Below, piece after piece: positions 18,547-27,155 of a stretch of 64,000 nucleotides of DNA (position 1 is the stretch's first letter; each line of letters opens with the position of its first letter). The stretch is taken from assembly GCA_000620185.1 (NCBI GenBank), contig JHVO01000011.1:124001-188000 (forward strand), written 5' to 3'. The notes beneath the pieces were generated by a model. That model was not told the DNA's origin and searched no databases. It worked only from the letters and a program-made list of their open reading frames with translations. The DNA comes from Geodermatophilaceae bacterium URHB0062. Lineage in GTDB: Bacteria; Actinomycetota; Actinomycetes; Mycobacteriales; Geodermatophilaceae. The translations under genes were made by a program, and so were the position numbers.

Positions 18547-18558
18547 GGCGGCAGGGTA

Positions 18559-18905
18559 ACCTCTGGCGCTCCGCAGCCCGGCCGCTCGTTCCGGGTCCCG
18601 ATGTGTCGCCTCGCACCCCGTGGGCACAAACCGGGACTCAACGGCGTTGGGGGGCTGCCGGTCCTCTTCCGTCGGCGCGATCCAGCGCACGGCGGAGAAC
18701 GACCAGCCCGGTCGGAACCGGTCGCCCCCGCGAGGGAGCGGCGCCGGTCCTGCCCGGTCGGCACCACGGCGCCGGCCCCCGCCAGCGGGGTCCGCCGCCC
18801 GAACACCCGGTCGCCCCCGCGACCGGCCAGGACGACGGTGCGTTCGCACGCTTCGTCAGATGAGCGGGCAGGACGCCCGCGAGAACACCGGAGGAAGGCA
18901 CACCC
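18559..18905. other. Intergenic region upstream of DUF4193
   Basis: About 350 bp lie between the divergent phosphotransferase and DUF4193 genes. I see GCGGGC/GCCCGC pairing near 18860 and the GGAGGAAGG ribosome-binding site just before 18906, but no clear promoter or RNA gene. Confidence 0.35.
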
Positions 18906-19205
18906 ATGGCCACCGACTACGACGCCCCGCGCCGCAACGAGGCCGACGAACTCGGCGAGGACTCGCTCGAGGAACTCAAGGCGCGGCGTGCCGAGGCGCA
19001 GTCCGCCTCGGTCGACGTCGACGAGACCGACTTCAACGAGAACCTCGAACTGCCGGGCGCCGACCTCTCCGGCGAGGAACTCACCGTGCGCGTGCTCCCG
19101 AAGCAGGAGGACGAGTTCACCTGTTCGCGATGCTTCCTGGTCCAGCACCGCAGCCGCCTCGCCTCGACCCGGGGCGACCAGCTGTTCTGCCGCGACTGCG
19201 CCTGA
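18906..19205 (+). CDS. DUF4193 protein
   Basis: The 99-residue acidic protein begins MATDYDAPRRNEADELGEDS and ends with a zinc-ribbon-like pair, FTCSRCFLVQHRSRLA and QLFCRDCA. This is the complete DUF4193 family, strictly actinobacterial and of unknown function, located next to dut in many members of the phylum. A strong GGAGGAAGG site lies 8 nt before the ATG. Repeat copy 3 follows the stop codon immediately. Confidence 0.92.
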   Translation: MATDYDAPRRNEADELGEDSLEELKARRAEAQSASVDVDETDFNENLELPGADLSGEELTVRVLPKQEDEFTCSRCFLVQHRSRLASTRGDQLFCRDCA

Positions 19206-19263
19206 AAAAGGACCCCGTCCTCCCCACCCTTCGCAGGCTCAGGGTGGGACCCGGGACGGAGCC
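19206..19263. repeat. Dispersed palindromic repeat, copy 3 (type D)
   Basis: It begins AAAAAGGACCCCGTCCTCCC right after the DUF4193 stop and ends GGGTGGGACCCGGGACGGA. CCGTCC pairs with GGGACGG and CCCACCC with GGGTGGG. It is a probable terminator and nearly matches copy 5 at 53803-53864 on the other strand. Confidence 0.7.
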
Positions 19264-19278
19264 ATTGGAAGGACATCC

Positions 19279-20172
19279 ATGACCGACGGCGGTTTCCGCA
19301 CCGGGGCGCCGCGCGACGTCCCGCCTCCCCGGCCGGTGCCCGGCCCGTCGGCACCGGTCGAGGAGACCGGTGTCGGCCGGGCCGCCCGGGCGGTGGTCGA
19401 TGCCGTCTCCGGGCTGATCGGCACGGGCCCGGACGGCGGTTCGGCCGCGGCCGACCGCCGCCGGGCCGCGGCAGCCGGGCTGCGGGACGTGATCGGCACC
19501 GTCGCCGGGGCGGTCGGCGGTGCGTTCGCCCCCGGCCGGGACGGCGGCACCCCGCCGCCCCCGGGTGACCAGGCCGCGTCCGCCGTGGGCGACCGGTCGC
19601 CCGGCGCGCTGCTGGGCGACCTGCTGGCCGCCGCGGCTCCTCGGCTGCCGATCCGGGACGCCGCCCGGCTGCGGCAGGCGTATCCCGGAGCGTCCGACGA
19701 CGAGATCGCCGATGCGCTCGTCGCTCGCGCCGGCCGCGTCGCCGGGACGATCGGCGCGGCGACGGGCGGGCTCTCGGCGGCGCACTGGTTCTCGCCGGCG
19801 TCCCTGCTGGCACTTCCGCTCGAACTGGGGGCGGAGACCGTTCTGCTCGGCGCGGTCGAGGTCGTGCTCGTCGGCGAGCTGCACGAGCTCTACGGACGGC
19901 GCGCATCCGGCGATGCCGGTGCCCGGGCGAACGCGTACATGGCCACCTGGTCCGCGCAGCGTTCCGTGGAGGGCGCCGGCGCGGCGGGATTGAGCTCGCT
20001 GCTGGGAGCCGCGGGGGTGCAGGGACTGCGTCGTCTCGTTCCCCGGAAGGTGGCCGGTACGGCGCCCCTCATGATCGGCGCCGCGGTCAGCAGCCGGCTC
20101 AACCGGCGGGCCACGGAGTCGCTGGCGGCGCGGGTGCTCGACGACCTGCGGGCCGGTCGCTCGCCCGAGTGA
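19279..20172 (+). CDS. Hypothetical protein, 297 aa
   Basis: I recognise no named domain. The N-terminal third is Pro/Gly/Ala-rich and low in complexity. The rest is helical and mildly hydrophobic, with [33 protein letters not shown] (written here as two parts around residues 175-207) as the clearest conserved-looking segment. It resembles unnamed actinobacterial membrane-associated proteins found between DUF4193 and dut (compare Rv2698-type neighbours). GGAAGGA at 19267-19273 sets the ATG at 19279. Confidence 0.6.
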   Translation: MTDGGFRTGAPRDVPPPRPVPGPSAPVEETGVGRAARAVVDAVSGLIGTGPDGGSAAADRRRAAAAGLRDVIGTVAGAVGGAFAPGRDGGTPPPPGDQAASAVGDRSPGALLGDLLAAAAPRLPIRDAARLRQAYPGASDDEIADALVARAGRVAGTIGAATGGLSAAHWFSPASLLALPLELGAETVLLGAVEVVLVGELHELYGRRASGDAGARANAYMATWSAQRSVEGAGAAGLSSLLGAAGVQGLRRLVPRKVAGTAPLMIGAAVSSRLNRRATESLAARVLDDLRAGRSPE

Positions 20173-20282
20173 CCGTGGCCTCCCTGCAGGGGCCCGCCGC
20201 CGGCTCCGTCCGGAGGCTCGTCCCGAGCGTGCGAGGGACGAGGAGGACGGGGTCCTTCGTCGGTGGGGGGCAGGGAGGTCCT
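20173..20282. repeat. Dispersed palindromic repeat, copy 4 (composite)
   Basis: Outer arms CCTCCCTGC (20179-20187) and GCAGGGAGG (20270-20278) are of type C. Nested inside are type D parts such as GAGGACGGGGTCCTTCG. It appears to be one repeat inserted into another, between the 297-aa hypothetical gene and dut. Confidence 0.6.
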
Positions 20283-20297
20283 TATAGGGTCGCCGTC

Positions 20298-20816
20298 GTG
20301 CCCGACCCGAGCCTTCCCCCCGAGCTGGACGTGCCGGTCCGGCTGACCGCGCCGGACGGCGTGCCGCCCCGGTACGCGCTGCCCGGGGACGCCGGCGCCG
20401 ACCTCTCCCTGGCCGAGGACGTCGAGCTGGCCCCGTTCCAGCGCGCCCTCGTCGGCACCGGGGTCGCCGTCGCCATCCCCGAGGGGTACGCCGGGTTCGT
20501 CCACCCGCGCTCGGGCCTGGCCCACCGCCTGGGACTGAGCCTGGTCAACGCGCCCGGCACGATCGACGCCGGGTACCGGGGCGAGATCAAGGTCAACCTG
20601 ATCAACCTGGACCCGGCCGCGCCGCTCCTGCTGCGCCGGGGCGACCGGATCGCCCAGCTCGTGGTCCAGCCGGTGGTGCGGGCCCGGTTCCTGCCGGTGG
20701 ACGAGCTCCCGGGCAGCGAGCGCGGCGAGGGCGGACACGGATCGACCGGCGGCGCCGTGCTGGGCGCGACGGAACCGGGACTGCCGGAGACAGCACTTCT
20801 CGAGGGGCGGAACTGA
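20298..20816 (+). CDS. dut: Deoxyuridine 5'-triphosphate nucleotidohydrolase
   Basis: The 172-residue enzyme has the five dUTPase motifs: [56 protein letters not shown] and GEGGHGSTG at the flexible C-terminus. It converts dUTP to dUMP and pyrophosphate, keeping uracil out of DNA and feeding dTMP synthesis. It is a homotrimer in known relatives. TATAGG at 20283-20288 ends 9 nt before the GTG and there is no ribosome-binding site, so initiation may be leaderless. Confidence 0.95.
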   Translation: MPDPSLPPELDVPVRLTAPDGVPPRYALPGDAGADLSLAEDVELAPFQRALVGTGVAVAIPEGYAGFVHPRSGLAHRLGLSLVNAPGTIDAGYRGEIKVNLINLDPAAPLLLRRGDRIAQLVVQPVVRARFLPVDELPGSERGEGGHGSTGGAVLGATEPGLPETALLEGRN

Positions 20817-20817
20817 C

Positions 20818-21513
20818 ATGCCGTTCGGACGACGGCGCAACCGGATCGACCGCAGCCTGCGCGAGCGCGGCGTGCCACCGGAGCCGCAGCACCGGGTGCG
20901 CGAGGTCGAGGAGACCAGCGGCCCCTGGGACGCGGCGGACGCCCCCGACGACGGCCTGCCCCGCGTCGACCTGGGCGCGCTGCGGCTGCCGGCCCGCCCG
21001 GGCATGGAGCTGCGGGTCGACCTCAGCCCGCAGCAGACGGTGATCGGGGCGACCCTGCGGGCCGGGGACTCACAGCTGCAGGTGTCCGCGTTCGCCGCCC
21101 CCCGGGCCGCCGGCATCTGGGACGACGTCCGCGCGGACCTGGCCAGGAGCGCCTCGGGTCAGGGCGGCTCGCTCAAGGAGGTCGAGGGGCCGTTCGGGCC
21201 CGAGCTCGCCGGCAGCATCCTCGTGCCACTGCCCCCGCAGCCGGGGCAGACCACGCCGCCGCAGCCGGTGCGCCGCCCCGCCCGCTTCCTCGGGGTGGAC
21301 GGTCCGCGCTGGTTCCTCCGCGGGCTCCTGACCGGGCCCGCGGCGGCCGACCCGGAGGCGGCCACCGAGCTCGAGGAGGCGTTCCGGGGCATCGTCGTCG
21401 TCCGTGGCTCCGAGCCCCTGCCGGTGCGGGAGCAGCTGACGCTGACCCTGCCGCCGCAGGCGGCCGAGCAGCTGGCCCGCCAGCGGGCGGCGGCCGCACC
21501 CCCCGACGCCTGA
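20818..21513 (+). CDS. DUF3710 protein
   Basis: The 231-residue protein starts MPFGRRRNRIDRSLRERG, then GPWDAADAPDDGLPRVDLGA, LQVSAFAAPRAAGIWDDVR and FLGVDGPRWFLRGLLTG. This is the ordered signature of DUF3710, an actinobacterial family of unknown function found beside dut. It begins 1 nt after the dut stop and ends 2 nt before the hydrolase start, so it is co-transcribed with both. Confidence 0.9.
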   Translation: MPFGRRRNRIDRSLRERGVPPEPQHRVREVEETSGPWDAADAPDDGLPRVDLGALRLPARPGMELRVDLSPQQTVIGATLRAGDSQLQVSAFAAPRAAGIWDDVRADLARSASGQGGSLKEVEGPFGPELAGSILVPLPPQPGQTTPPQPVRRPARFLGVDGPRWFLRGLLTGPAAADPEAATELEEAFRGIVVVRGSEPLPVREQLTLTLPPQAAEQLARQRAAAAPPDA

Positions 21514-21515
21514 CG

Positions 21516-22301
21516 ATGAGCCGGTCGCCGAGCATCCACCGGTACGGGGAGGGGCCGCACCGGTTCCTCGAGCTGACGCTGCCCGACGGGCAGGGGCGCG
21601 CGCCCGTCGCCGTCGTGCTGCACGGCGGTTTCTGGCGGGCGGCCTACGGCGTCGACCTGGCCCGGCCGCTGGCCGCCGACCTCGCCGAGGCCGGCTTCGC
21701 CGCCGTCGCGGTCGAGTACCGCCGGGTGGGCGACGACGGCGGCTGGCCCGCCACCGCCGCGGACGTCGCCGCCGCCGTGGACGCGCTGCCCGGGCTGCCC
21801 GAGGCCGGCCGGCTGGACCTCTCCGACGTCACCGTCATCGGACACTCGGCGGGCGGGCACCTGGCCGCCTGGCTCGCCGGGCGGGCCCGGCTGCCCCAGG
21901 GAGCGCCGGGGGAGCGGCCACGGGTGCGCGTGACCGCCGCGGTGCTGCAGGCCGGCGTCCTGGACCTGGAGCTCGCGGACGCGCAGCGGCTCGGCGACGG
22001 CGCGGTCCGCGACCTCCTGGGCGGCGGCCCGGACGAGGTGCCGGAGCGCTATGCCCAGGCCGATCCGGTGCGGCTGCTGCCGACGGGGGCGGCGCTGCTC
22101 TGCGTGCACGGCGCCGGCGACGACGTCGTCCCGGTGCAGCAGAGCGAGCGGTACGCGCGGGCCGCCACCGCGGCAGGGGATGCCGTGGAGGTGCGGGTGC
22201 TCCCGGGGGACCACATGGTGCTCATCGATCCGGCGTCCGACGCGTGGCGGGTCGTCCGCGACTGGCTCGCGCGCCGGCACCCCGGCCCGCCGTACGCTTG
22301 A
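21516..22301 (+). CDS. Alpha/beta hydrolase
   Basis: The 261-residue enzyme shows an alpha/beta hydrolase fold. The oxyanion motif is VVLHGGFWRAAYG, the nucleophile elbow is VIGHSAGGHLAAW (Ser at about 109), the acid is in HGAGDDVVPV and the His is in PGDHMVLIDP. The HGGFW start resembles arylformamidase/carboxylesterase-type hydrolases. The substrate is unknown. Its start is 2 nt after DUF3710. Confidence 0.85.
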   Translation: MSRSPSIHRYGEGPHRFLELTLPDGQGRAPVAVVLHGGFWRAAYGVDLARPLAADLAEAGFAAVAVEYRRVGDDGGWPATAADVAAAVDALPGLPEAGRLDLSDVTVIGHSAGGHLAAWLAGRARLPQGAPGERPRVRVTAAVLQAGVLDLELADAQRLGDGAVRDLLGGGPDEVPERYAQADPVRLLPTGAALLCVHGAGDDVVPVQQSERYARAATAAGDAVEVRVLPGDHMVLIDPASDAWRVVRDWLARRHPGPPYA

Positions 22302-22304
22302 GAC

Positions 22305-22385
22305 GTGACCGAGCTTGCGAGGGCACGCGGAGACAGAGCACGGGTGGGCACGCGCCCGACGAGCGTCAGCGAGGAGGACGCGTGA
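22305..22385 (+). CDS. Possible leaderless leader peptide, 26 aa
   Basis: GTG at 22305 lies 6 nt after TACGCT (22293-22298), the same arrangement seen at other leaderless starts here. The frame VTELARARGDRARVGTRPTS runs 26 codons to a TGA that overlaps the GTG of the OB-fold gene (GTGA). It could be a translated leader coupled to that gene. Sequence conservation is not known. Confidence 0.4.
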   Translation: MTELARARGDRARVGTRPTSVSEEDA

Positions 22386-22759
22386 CCGAGACACACTCGC
22401 CGGGCTGGTTGTCGCGGACGCTGCAGCGGCTGACCGCGGACGATCACACGATCGACGCCGAGGAGCTGCGCGCCGAGGCGGCCAGTGCCGGCTGCGAGCC
22501 GGTCGTCTCCTGCCGCAAGGGCGCCGTGGTCACGGTGACCGGGCGCCTGAAGTCGGTCGTCTACACGCCTCGTGAGACGGTCCCGACGCTGGAGGCGGAG
22601 CTCTTCGACGGGTCCGGTTCGGTGACGCTGGTCTGGCTGGGCCGGCGGCGCATCCCCGGCATCGAGCCGGGCCGCACCGTCACGGCCCGGGGCCGGGTCG
22701 CCGCCTTCGACGGCAAACGCGTCCTCTACAACCCCTGGTACGAACTCGGCGCCGGGTGA
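22382..22759 (+). CDS. OB-fold nucleic-acid-binding domain protein
   Basis: The 125-residue protein has an OB-fold: KGAVVTVTGRLKSVVYTPRE, LEAELFDGSGSVTLVWLGRR and RTVTARGRVAAFDGKRVLYN. This matches the RecG-wedge/OB-type fold used for binding single-stranded nucleic acid. The position between the hydrolase and DUF3159 is conserved in mycobacteria. GAGGAGGA at 22371-22378 sets the GTG start at 22382. The stop overlaps the DUF3159 start by 4 nt. Confidence 0.85.
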   Translation: MTETHSPGWLSRTLQRLTADDHTIDAEELRAEAASAGCEPVVSCRKGAVVTVTGRLKSVVYTPRETVPTLEAELFDGSGSVTLVWLGRRRIPGIEPGRTVTARGRVAAFDGKRVLYNPWYELGAG

Positions 22760-23580
22760 GCACCCCGGACCCCAGGGTGAGTGCGACCAGCGACCGGGCG
22801 ACCGAACCCGATCCCGACGACCAGCCGGTACTCGCGTTCGACCGGCACCTCGTCCTCGAGCAGCTCGGCGGCTGGCGCGGCATGCTCGACGCCACCCTGC
22901 CCACGGTCGCCTTCATCCTCGCCAACGCCTTCTGGGGTCTGCGGACCGGCATCTGGGCGGCACTCGGGGCCGCCCTTCTCGTCTTCGTGCTGCGCCTGGT
23001 GCGGCGGGAGAGCGTCCAGCAGGGTGTCAGCGGCCTGCTCGGCGTCGGCGTCGCCGTGGCCATCGCGGCCGCGTCGGGGCAGGCCCGCGACTTCTTCGTC
23101 TTCGGCATCCTGCGCAACGCCGCGATCGGGGTGGTGCTGCTCGGTTCGATCCCCGTCCGGCGGCCGCTCGTGGGCGTGGTCGCCGAGTTCCTGGCCCCCA
23201 GCCACCTCGGTGCCATGGCGACGCACTCGCTGCCGGGGCTGCGCCGGCGCCTCGGCGCGCCGGTCGTCGAGTCCGGCGAGGAGCCGCGGCTCCCCGGCCG
23301 CTCGGAACCCGATCCCGAGCCGGAGCGGCACTGGCGCGAAGATCCCCGGATGCTGCGCGCCTACGCGTGGCTGACCGTCCTCTGGGGCGCGACGTTCGCC
23401 GTCCGCGCGGTCGTCACCTGGCTGCTCTACCTGCAGTCCGAGCACGACGTCACGGCGCTGGGCACCGTGTCGCTGCTCCTCGGGCTGCCGGTGACGGCGG
23501 TCGAGGTCGTCGTGACGCTGTGGGTGGTGTCCCGCCTGCACCGGCACCGCTGTCCGGAGCCCGGTGAGCCCGCGGCCTGA
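22756..23580 (+). CDS. DUF3159 membrane protein
   Basis: The 274-residue protein carries LGGWRGMLDATLPTVAFILA followed by a series of helices (five or six in total). GQARDFFVFGILRNA and RPLVGVVAEFLAP in the middle and a C-terminal helix pair complete the DUF3159 pattern. The function is unknown. Translation is coupled to the OB-fold gene by a GTGA overlap. It converges with the TrkA gene pair, 23 nt away. Confidence 0.88.
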   Translation: MSTPDPRVSATSDRATEPDPDDQPVLAFDRHLVLEQLGGWRGMLDATLPTVAFILANAFWGLRTGIWAALGAALLVFVLRLVRRESVQQGVSGLLGVGVAVAIAAASGQARDFFVFGILRNAAIGVVLLGSIPVRRPLVGVVAEFLAPSHLGAMATHSLPGLRRRLGAPVVESGEEPRLPGRSEPDPEPERHWREDPRMLRAYAWLTVLWGATFAVRAVVTWLLYLQSEHDVTALGTVSLLLGLPVTAVEVVVTLWVVSRLHRHRCPEPGEPAA

Positions 23581-23603
23581 TGCCCTGCGGCTGAGGGCCG
23601 GCG

Positions 23604-24269
23604 CTACTCCAGCCCGGGCGCCAGCACGCTCTTGAGCTGCTCCTCGACCTCGGCGTGGGTGACGAACAACAGCTCGTCACCGGCCTCCAACGGCTCGTCG
23701 GCGGTCGGTGTGATCACCCGCGCGCCGCGCAGGATCGCGGTCAGCACCGTCTCCCGCGGCAGGGGCACCTCGCGCAGTGGCTTGCCGACCCACGGGGTGT
23801 CCTCGGCCAGCGTCATCTCCACCAGGTTGGCGGCCCCCTTGCGGAAGCTCATCAGCCGGACGACGTCGCCGACGGTGACCGCCTCCTCGACCAGCGCGGC
23901 GAGCACGCGGGGCGTGGACACCGCGACGTCGACGCCCCAGGAGTCGGTGTAGAGCCACTCGTTGCGCGGGTCCTTCACGCGGGCGACCACGCGGTTCACC
24001 GCGAACTCGGTCTTGGCCAGCAGCGAGACGACGAGATTGGCCTTGTCGTCACCGGTCGCGGCGACGACGACGTCGCAGGTGGCGAGCTGGGCCTCCTCGA
24101 GCGTGGTGACCTCGCAGGCGTCGGCCTGCACCCACTCGGCCCCGGGCACCGCGCGGGTGCGCACCTTGCGGGGGTCCTTCTCGATGAGCATGACCGAGTG
24201 GCCGTTGCCGAGGAGCTCCCCGGCGATGGACCGCCCGACCGCGCCGGCGCCGACGATCGCGACCCGCAT
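23604..24269 (-). CDS. TrkA-type potassium uptake regulator (CeoC-like)
   Basis: The 221-residue protein has an N-terminal NAD-binding RCK_N domain (MRVAIVGAGAVGRSIAGELL, ACDVVVAATGDDKANLVVSL). A C-terminal RCK_C/TrkA-C domain follows (AEDTPWVGKPLREVPLPRET). It senses NAD(H) and gates a potassium transporter. Its start overlaps the stop of the upstream TrkA gene by 1 nt (TGATG). Paired single-RCK proteins of this size correspond to mycobacterial CeoB/CeoC. Confidence 0.9.
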   Translation of the reverse strand: MRVAIVGAGAVGRSIAGELLGNGHSVMLIEKDPRKVRTRAVPGAEWVQADACEVTTLEEAQLATCDVVVAATGDDKANLVVSLLAKTEFAVNRVVARVKDPRNEWLYTDSWGVDVAVSTPRVLAALVEEAVTVGDVVRLMSFRKGAANLVEMTLAEDTPWVGKPLREVPLPRETVLTAILRGARVITPTADEPLEAGDELLFVTHAEVEEQLKSVLAPGLE

Positions 24270-24937
24270 CAGTGGCCACCTTCCTTCGGCGAGTTCTGGA
24301 CGACCTCGTGCACGCGCTGGGTGAGGTCGTCAGTGACCGCCACGGTGAGCTGGTCGCCGTCCTGCAGCACCGTGCCGGCCGTGGGCAGCTGTGCCTCGCC
24401 GAAACGCACCAGCCAGGCCGCGCGCGCCCCGGTCGCCGACTCGAGCTCGGCGAGCTTGCGGCCGATCCAGCCCTCGGTGACGGTGATGCGCATCAGCAGC
24501 ACCTTGCCGGTGGGCTCGCGCCACAGCTCGCTGACCTTCACCGACAGCAGCTCGCGCAGCAGCCGGTTCACCGTCCACGGCACGGTGGCCACGCTCGGGA
24601 TCCCCATGCGCTCGTAGACCTCGGCGCGCTTGGAGTCGTAGATGCGGGCGACGACGTGCTGGACGCCGAAGGTCTCGCGGGCCACCCGCGCGCTGATGAT
24701 GTTCGAGTTGTCGCCACTGCTGACCGCGGCGAACGCGCCGGCCGAGTCGATGCCGGCGTCCAGGAGGGTCTGCCGGTCGAAGCCCAGGCCGGTCACCTGG
24801 CGGCCGCCGAACTCGGGACCGAGCCGGCGGAACGCCGCGGGGTCCTGGTCGATGACGGCGACGCTGTGGCCGACATCCTCCAGCCGCCGCGCGATGGCCG
24901 ATCCGACGCGGCCGCATCCCATCACGACCACGTGCAC
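24269..24937 (-). CDS. TrkA-type potassium uptake regulator (CeoB-like)
   Basis: The 222-residue protein has an RCK_N domain (MHVVVMGCGRVGSAIARRLE, AFAAVSSGDNSNIISARVAR) and a C-terminal RCK_C domain (MRITVTEGWIGRKLAELE, TVLQDGDQLTVAVT). It forms a translationally coupled pair with the gene downstream. The divergently transcribed APC-type transporter next door is the probable partner of the pair. GTG at 24937 has GGGAG about 6 nt upstream. Confidence 0.9.
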   Translation of the reverse strand: MHVVVMGCGRVGSAIARRLEDVGHSVAVIDQDPAAFRRLGPEFGGRQVTGLGFDRQTLLDAGIDSAGAFAAVSSGDNSNIISARVARETFGVQHVVARIYDSKRAEVYERMGIPSVATVPWTVNRLLRELLSVKVSELWREPTGKVLLMRITVTEGWIGRKLAELESATGARAAWLVRFGEAQLPTAGTVLQDGDQLTVAVTDDLTQRVHEVVQNSPKEGGH

Positions 24938-25112
24938 GAAATACTCCCGCGGGATCCGTCGCGCCGGCGCCGTCCGCCGTACGCGTTACCGGGCGCGAAG
25001 CTACACCCGCACGACGTCGCCCAGTGGGCGCAGGGCACGACCTCCCTCTCCCGGGCGGGGCGCGCCGCCCGGCGCGCGGCAGCAGCCCCGGCGCGTCCGT
25101 ACCATCGCCGCC

Positions 25113-27155
25113 GTGCCCAGCATGTCCGCCCTCGGACAACTCCCGAAACGCCTGGTTCTCGGCCGGCCGGTCCGCAGCGACCGGCTGGGCGAGTCCCTCC
25201 TGCCCAAGCGGCTGGCCCTGCCGATCTTCGCCAGCGACGCGCTCTCCTCCGTGGCCTACGCCACGCAGGAGATCCTGATCATCCTGACGCTGGGCGGCAC
25301 GGCCTACCTCTACCTGACGCCGTGGCTGGCGGCCGGCGTCGTCGTCCTGCTCATCACCGTGGTCCTCTCCTACCGCCAGGTGGTGCACGCCTACCCGTCC
25401 GGCGGCGGCGACTACGAGGTCGCCATGAAGAACCACGGGCAGTTCGCGGCCCTGGTCGTGGCCAGCGCGCTGCTCACCGACTACGTGCTCACCGTCGCCG
25501 TGTCGGTCTCGTCCGGCACGGACAACATCATCTCGGCGTTCCCGTCGCTCAACCAGCACCGCGTGCTGATCGCCATCGCTCTCGTGGCGCTGCTGGCGGC
25601 GGCGAACCTCCGGGGCCTCCGCGAGTCCGGGAAGACGTTCGCCGTCCCGACCTATCTGTTCGCCGCCGGCATCCTGATCATGATCGGCACCGGGCTGCTC
25701 AGGGAGTTCTTCGGCACGCCCATCGAGGCCGAGAGCGCGAACTACGCGATCACGCCCGATCCCGCGCACGTGCATCTGACCGGCCTGGCACTGGTCTTCT
25801 TTGCGCTGCGCGCCTTCGCGTCGGGGACCACGGCGCTGACCGGCATCGAGGCGGTGGCGAACGGCGTCCCCGCCTTCAAGCCCCCGAAGAGCCGGAACGC
25901 CGCCATCACGCTGAGCCTGCTCGGCGGGCTGGCGGCGACCATGTTCGCCGGCGTGACGGCGATGGCGCTGCTGGCGAAGGTGAAGTACGTCGACCCGATC
26001 GACACGTGCCACCTCCAGGGCTTCCCCGACTGCGACACCGCGCCCCAGCGCACCGTGATCGCCCAGCTGGCCGCCGCGACGTTCGGCGGGGACCACTCGG
26101 TCGGGTTCTTCTACATCCAGGCGGCCACAGCGCTCGTCCTGATCCTGGCGGCCAACACCGCCTTCAACGGCTTCCCGCTGCTGGGCTCGGTGCTCGCCCA
26201 GGACCGCTTCATGCCGCGGCAGCTGCACACGCGCGGCGACAAGCTGGTCTACAGCAACGGCATCCTGCTGCTCGCCGGCTTCGCCGTCCTGCTGATCGTC
26301 GCGTTCGACGCCGACGTCACCCGGCTGATCCAGCTCTACATCATCGGGGTGTTCACCAGCTTCAGCATCGGCCAGTGGGGGATGGTCCGGCACTGGCGCC
26401 GGGAGCTGAAGGTGGAGCGGGACGCCCAGGTCCGCAACCAGATCCGCCGTTCGCAGACCATCAACGCGATCGGTGGCTCGCTGACCAGCGTCGTGCTGGT
26501 GATCATCGTGATCACGAAGTTCACCCACGGCGCGTGGCTGGTGCTGCTGGCCATGCCGCTGCTCTTCGGCCTGATGAAGGCGATCAACCGGCACTACTCG
26601 AACGTCGCCTTGCAACTCGTGCCCGACACCGACGCCCGGATGCTGCCCAGCAAGGTGCATGCGCTCGTGCTGGTGTCGAAGGTGCACAAGCCGGCGCTGC
26701 GCGCACTGGCCTTCGCCCGGGCGACCCGCCCGGACGCGCTGACGGCGCTCACCGTGAACGTCGACGACGCCGAGACGCGCGGCCTGCAGGCCGACTGGGA
26801 GCGCTACGACATCCCCGTGCCACTCACCGTGCTCGAGTCGCCGTACCGGGAGATCACCCGGCCCGTCGTCGACTACGTGAAGGCGATCCGGCGCGACAGC
26901 CCGCGGGAGCTGGTCGTCGTGTTCGTGCCCCAGTACGTCGTCGGGCACTGGTGGGAGAACGTGCTGCACAACCAGAGCGCGCTGCGGCTGCGGGCGCGCC
27001 TGCAGTTCCAGCCCGGCGTGATGATCACGACCGTGCCGTGGCAGCTGGAGAGCTCCTTCGGCCGCGAGGAGCTCGACGGTGGCCGCGGCCCCGCCCCCGG
27101 CGACCTGCGGCGCGGCCTGACGACCGACCAGCCCACGGGCACGCCGAATGCCTGA
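25113..27155 (+). CDS. APC family permease, probable potassium/proton symporter
   Basis: The 680-residue protein has about 12 membrane helices (LPIFASDALSSVAYATQEIL and SYRQVVHAYPSGGGDYEVAM near the start) and a soluble C-terminal domain of about 180 residues (from SKVHALVLVSKVHKP onward). That architecture matches KimA-like transporters of the APC superfamily. Location beside two TrkA regulators strengthens a potassium role, which is inferred. TACCAT at 25100-25105 ends 7 nt before the GTG at 25113, indicating a leaderless start; ATG at 25122 is the alternative. The stop overlaps the next gene by 8 nt. Confidence 0.85.
   Translation: MPSMSALGQLPKRLVLGRPVRSDRLGESLLPKRLALPIFASDALSSVAYATQEILIILTLGGTAYLYLTPWLAAGVVVLLITVVLSYRQVVHAYPSGGGDYEVAMKNHGQFAALVVASALLTDYVLTVAVSVSSGTDNIISAFPSLNQHRVLIAIALVALLAAANLRGLRESGKTFAVPTYLFAAGILIMIGTGLLREFFGTPIEAESANYAITPDPAHVHLTGLALVFFALRAFASGTTALTGIEAVANGVPAFKPPKSRNAAITLSLLGGLAATMFAGVTAMALLAKVKYVDPIDTCHLQGFPDCDTAPQRTVIAQLAAATFGGDHSVGFFYIQAATALVLILAANTAFNGFPLLGSVLAQDRFMPRQLHTRGDKLVYSNGILLLAGFAVLLIVAFDADVTRLIQLYIIGVFTSFSIGQWGMVRHWRRELKVERDAQVRNQIRRSQTINAIGGSLTSVVLVIIVITKFTHGAWLVLLAMPLLFGLMKAINRHYSNVALQLVPDTDARMLPSKVHALVLVSKVHKPALRALAFARATRPDALTALTVNVDDAETRGLQADWERYDIPVPLTVLESPYREITRPVVDYVKAIRRDSPRELVVVFVPQYVVGHWWENVLHNQSALRLRARLQFQPGVMITTVPWQLESSFGREELDGGRGPAPGDLRRGLTTDQPTGTPNA

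Noticed and set aside
24938-25112. Possible c-di-AMP (ydaO) riboswitch upstream of the KimA-like transporter
   Set aside because: The gap is only 175 bp, shared by two divergent promoters, and the transporter appears leaderless, leaving no room for a riboswitch. None of the conserved ydaO core elements was recognised.
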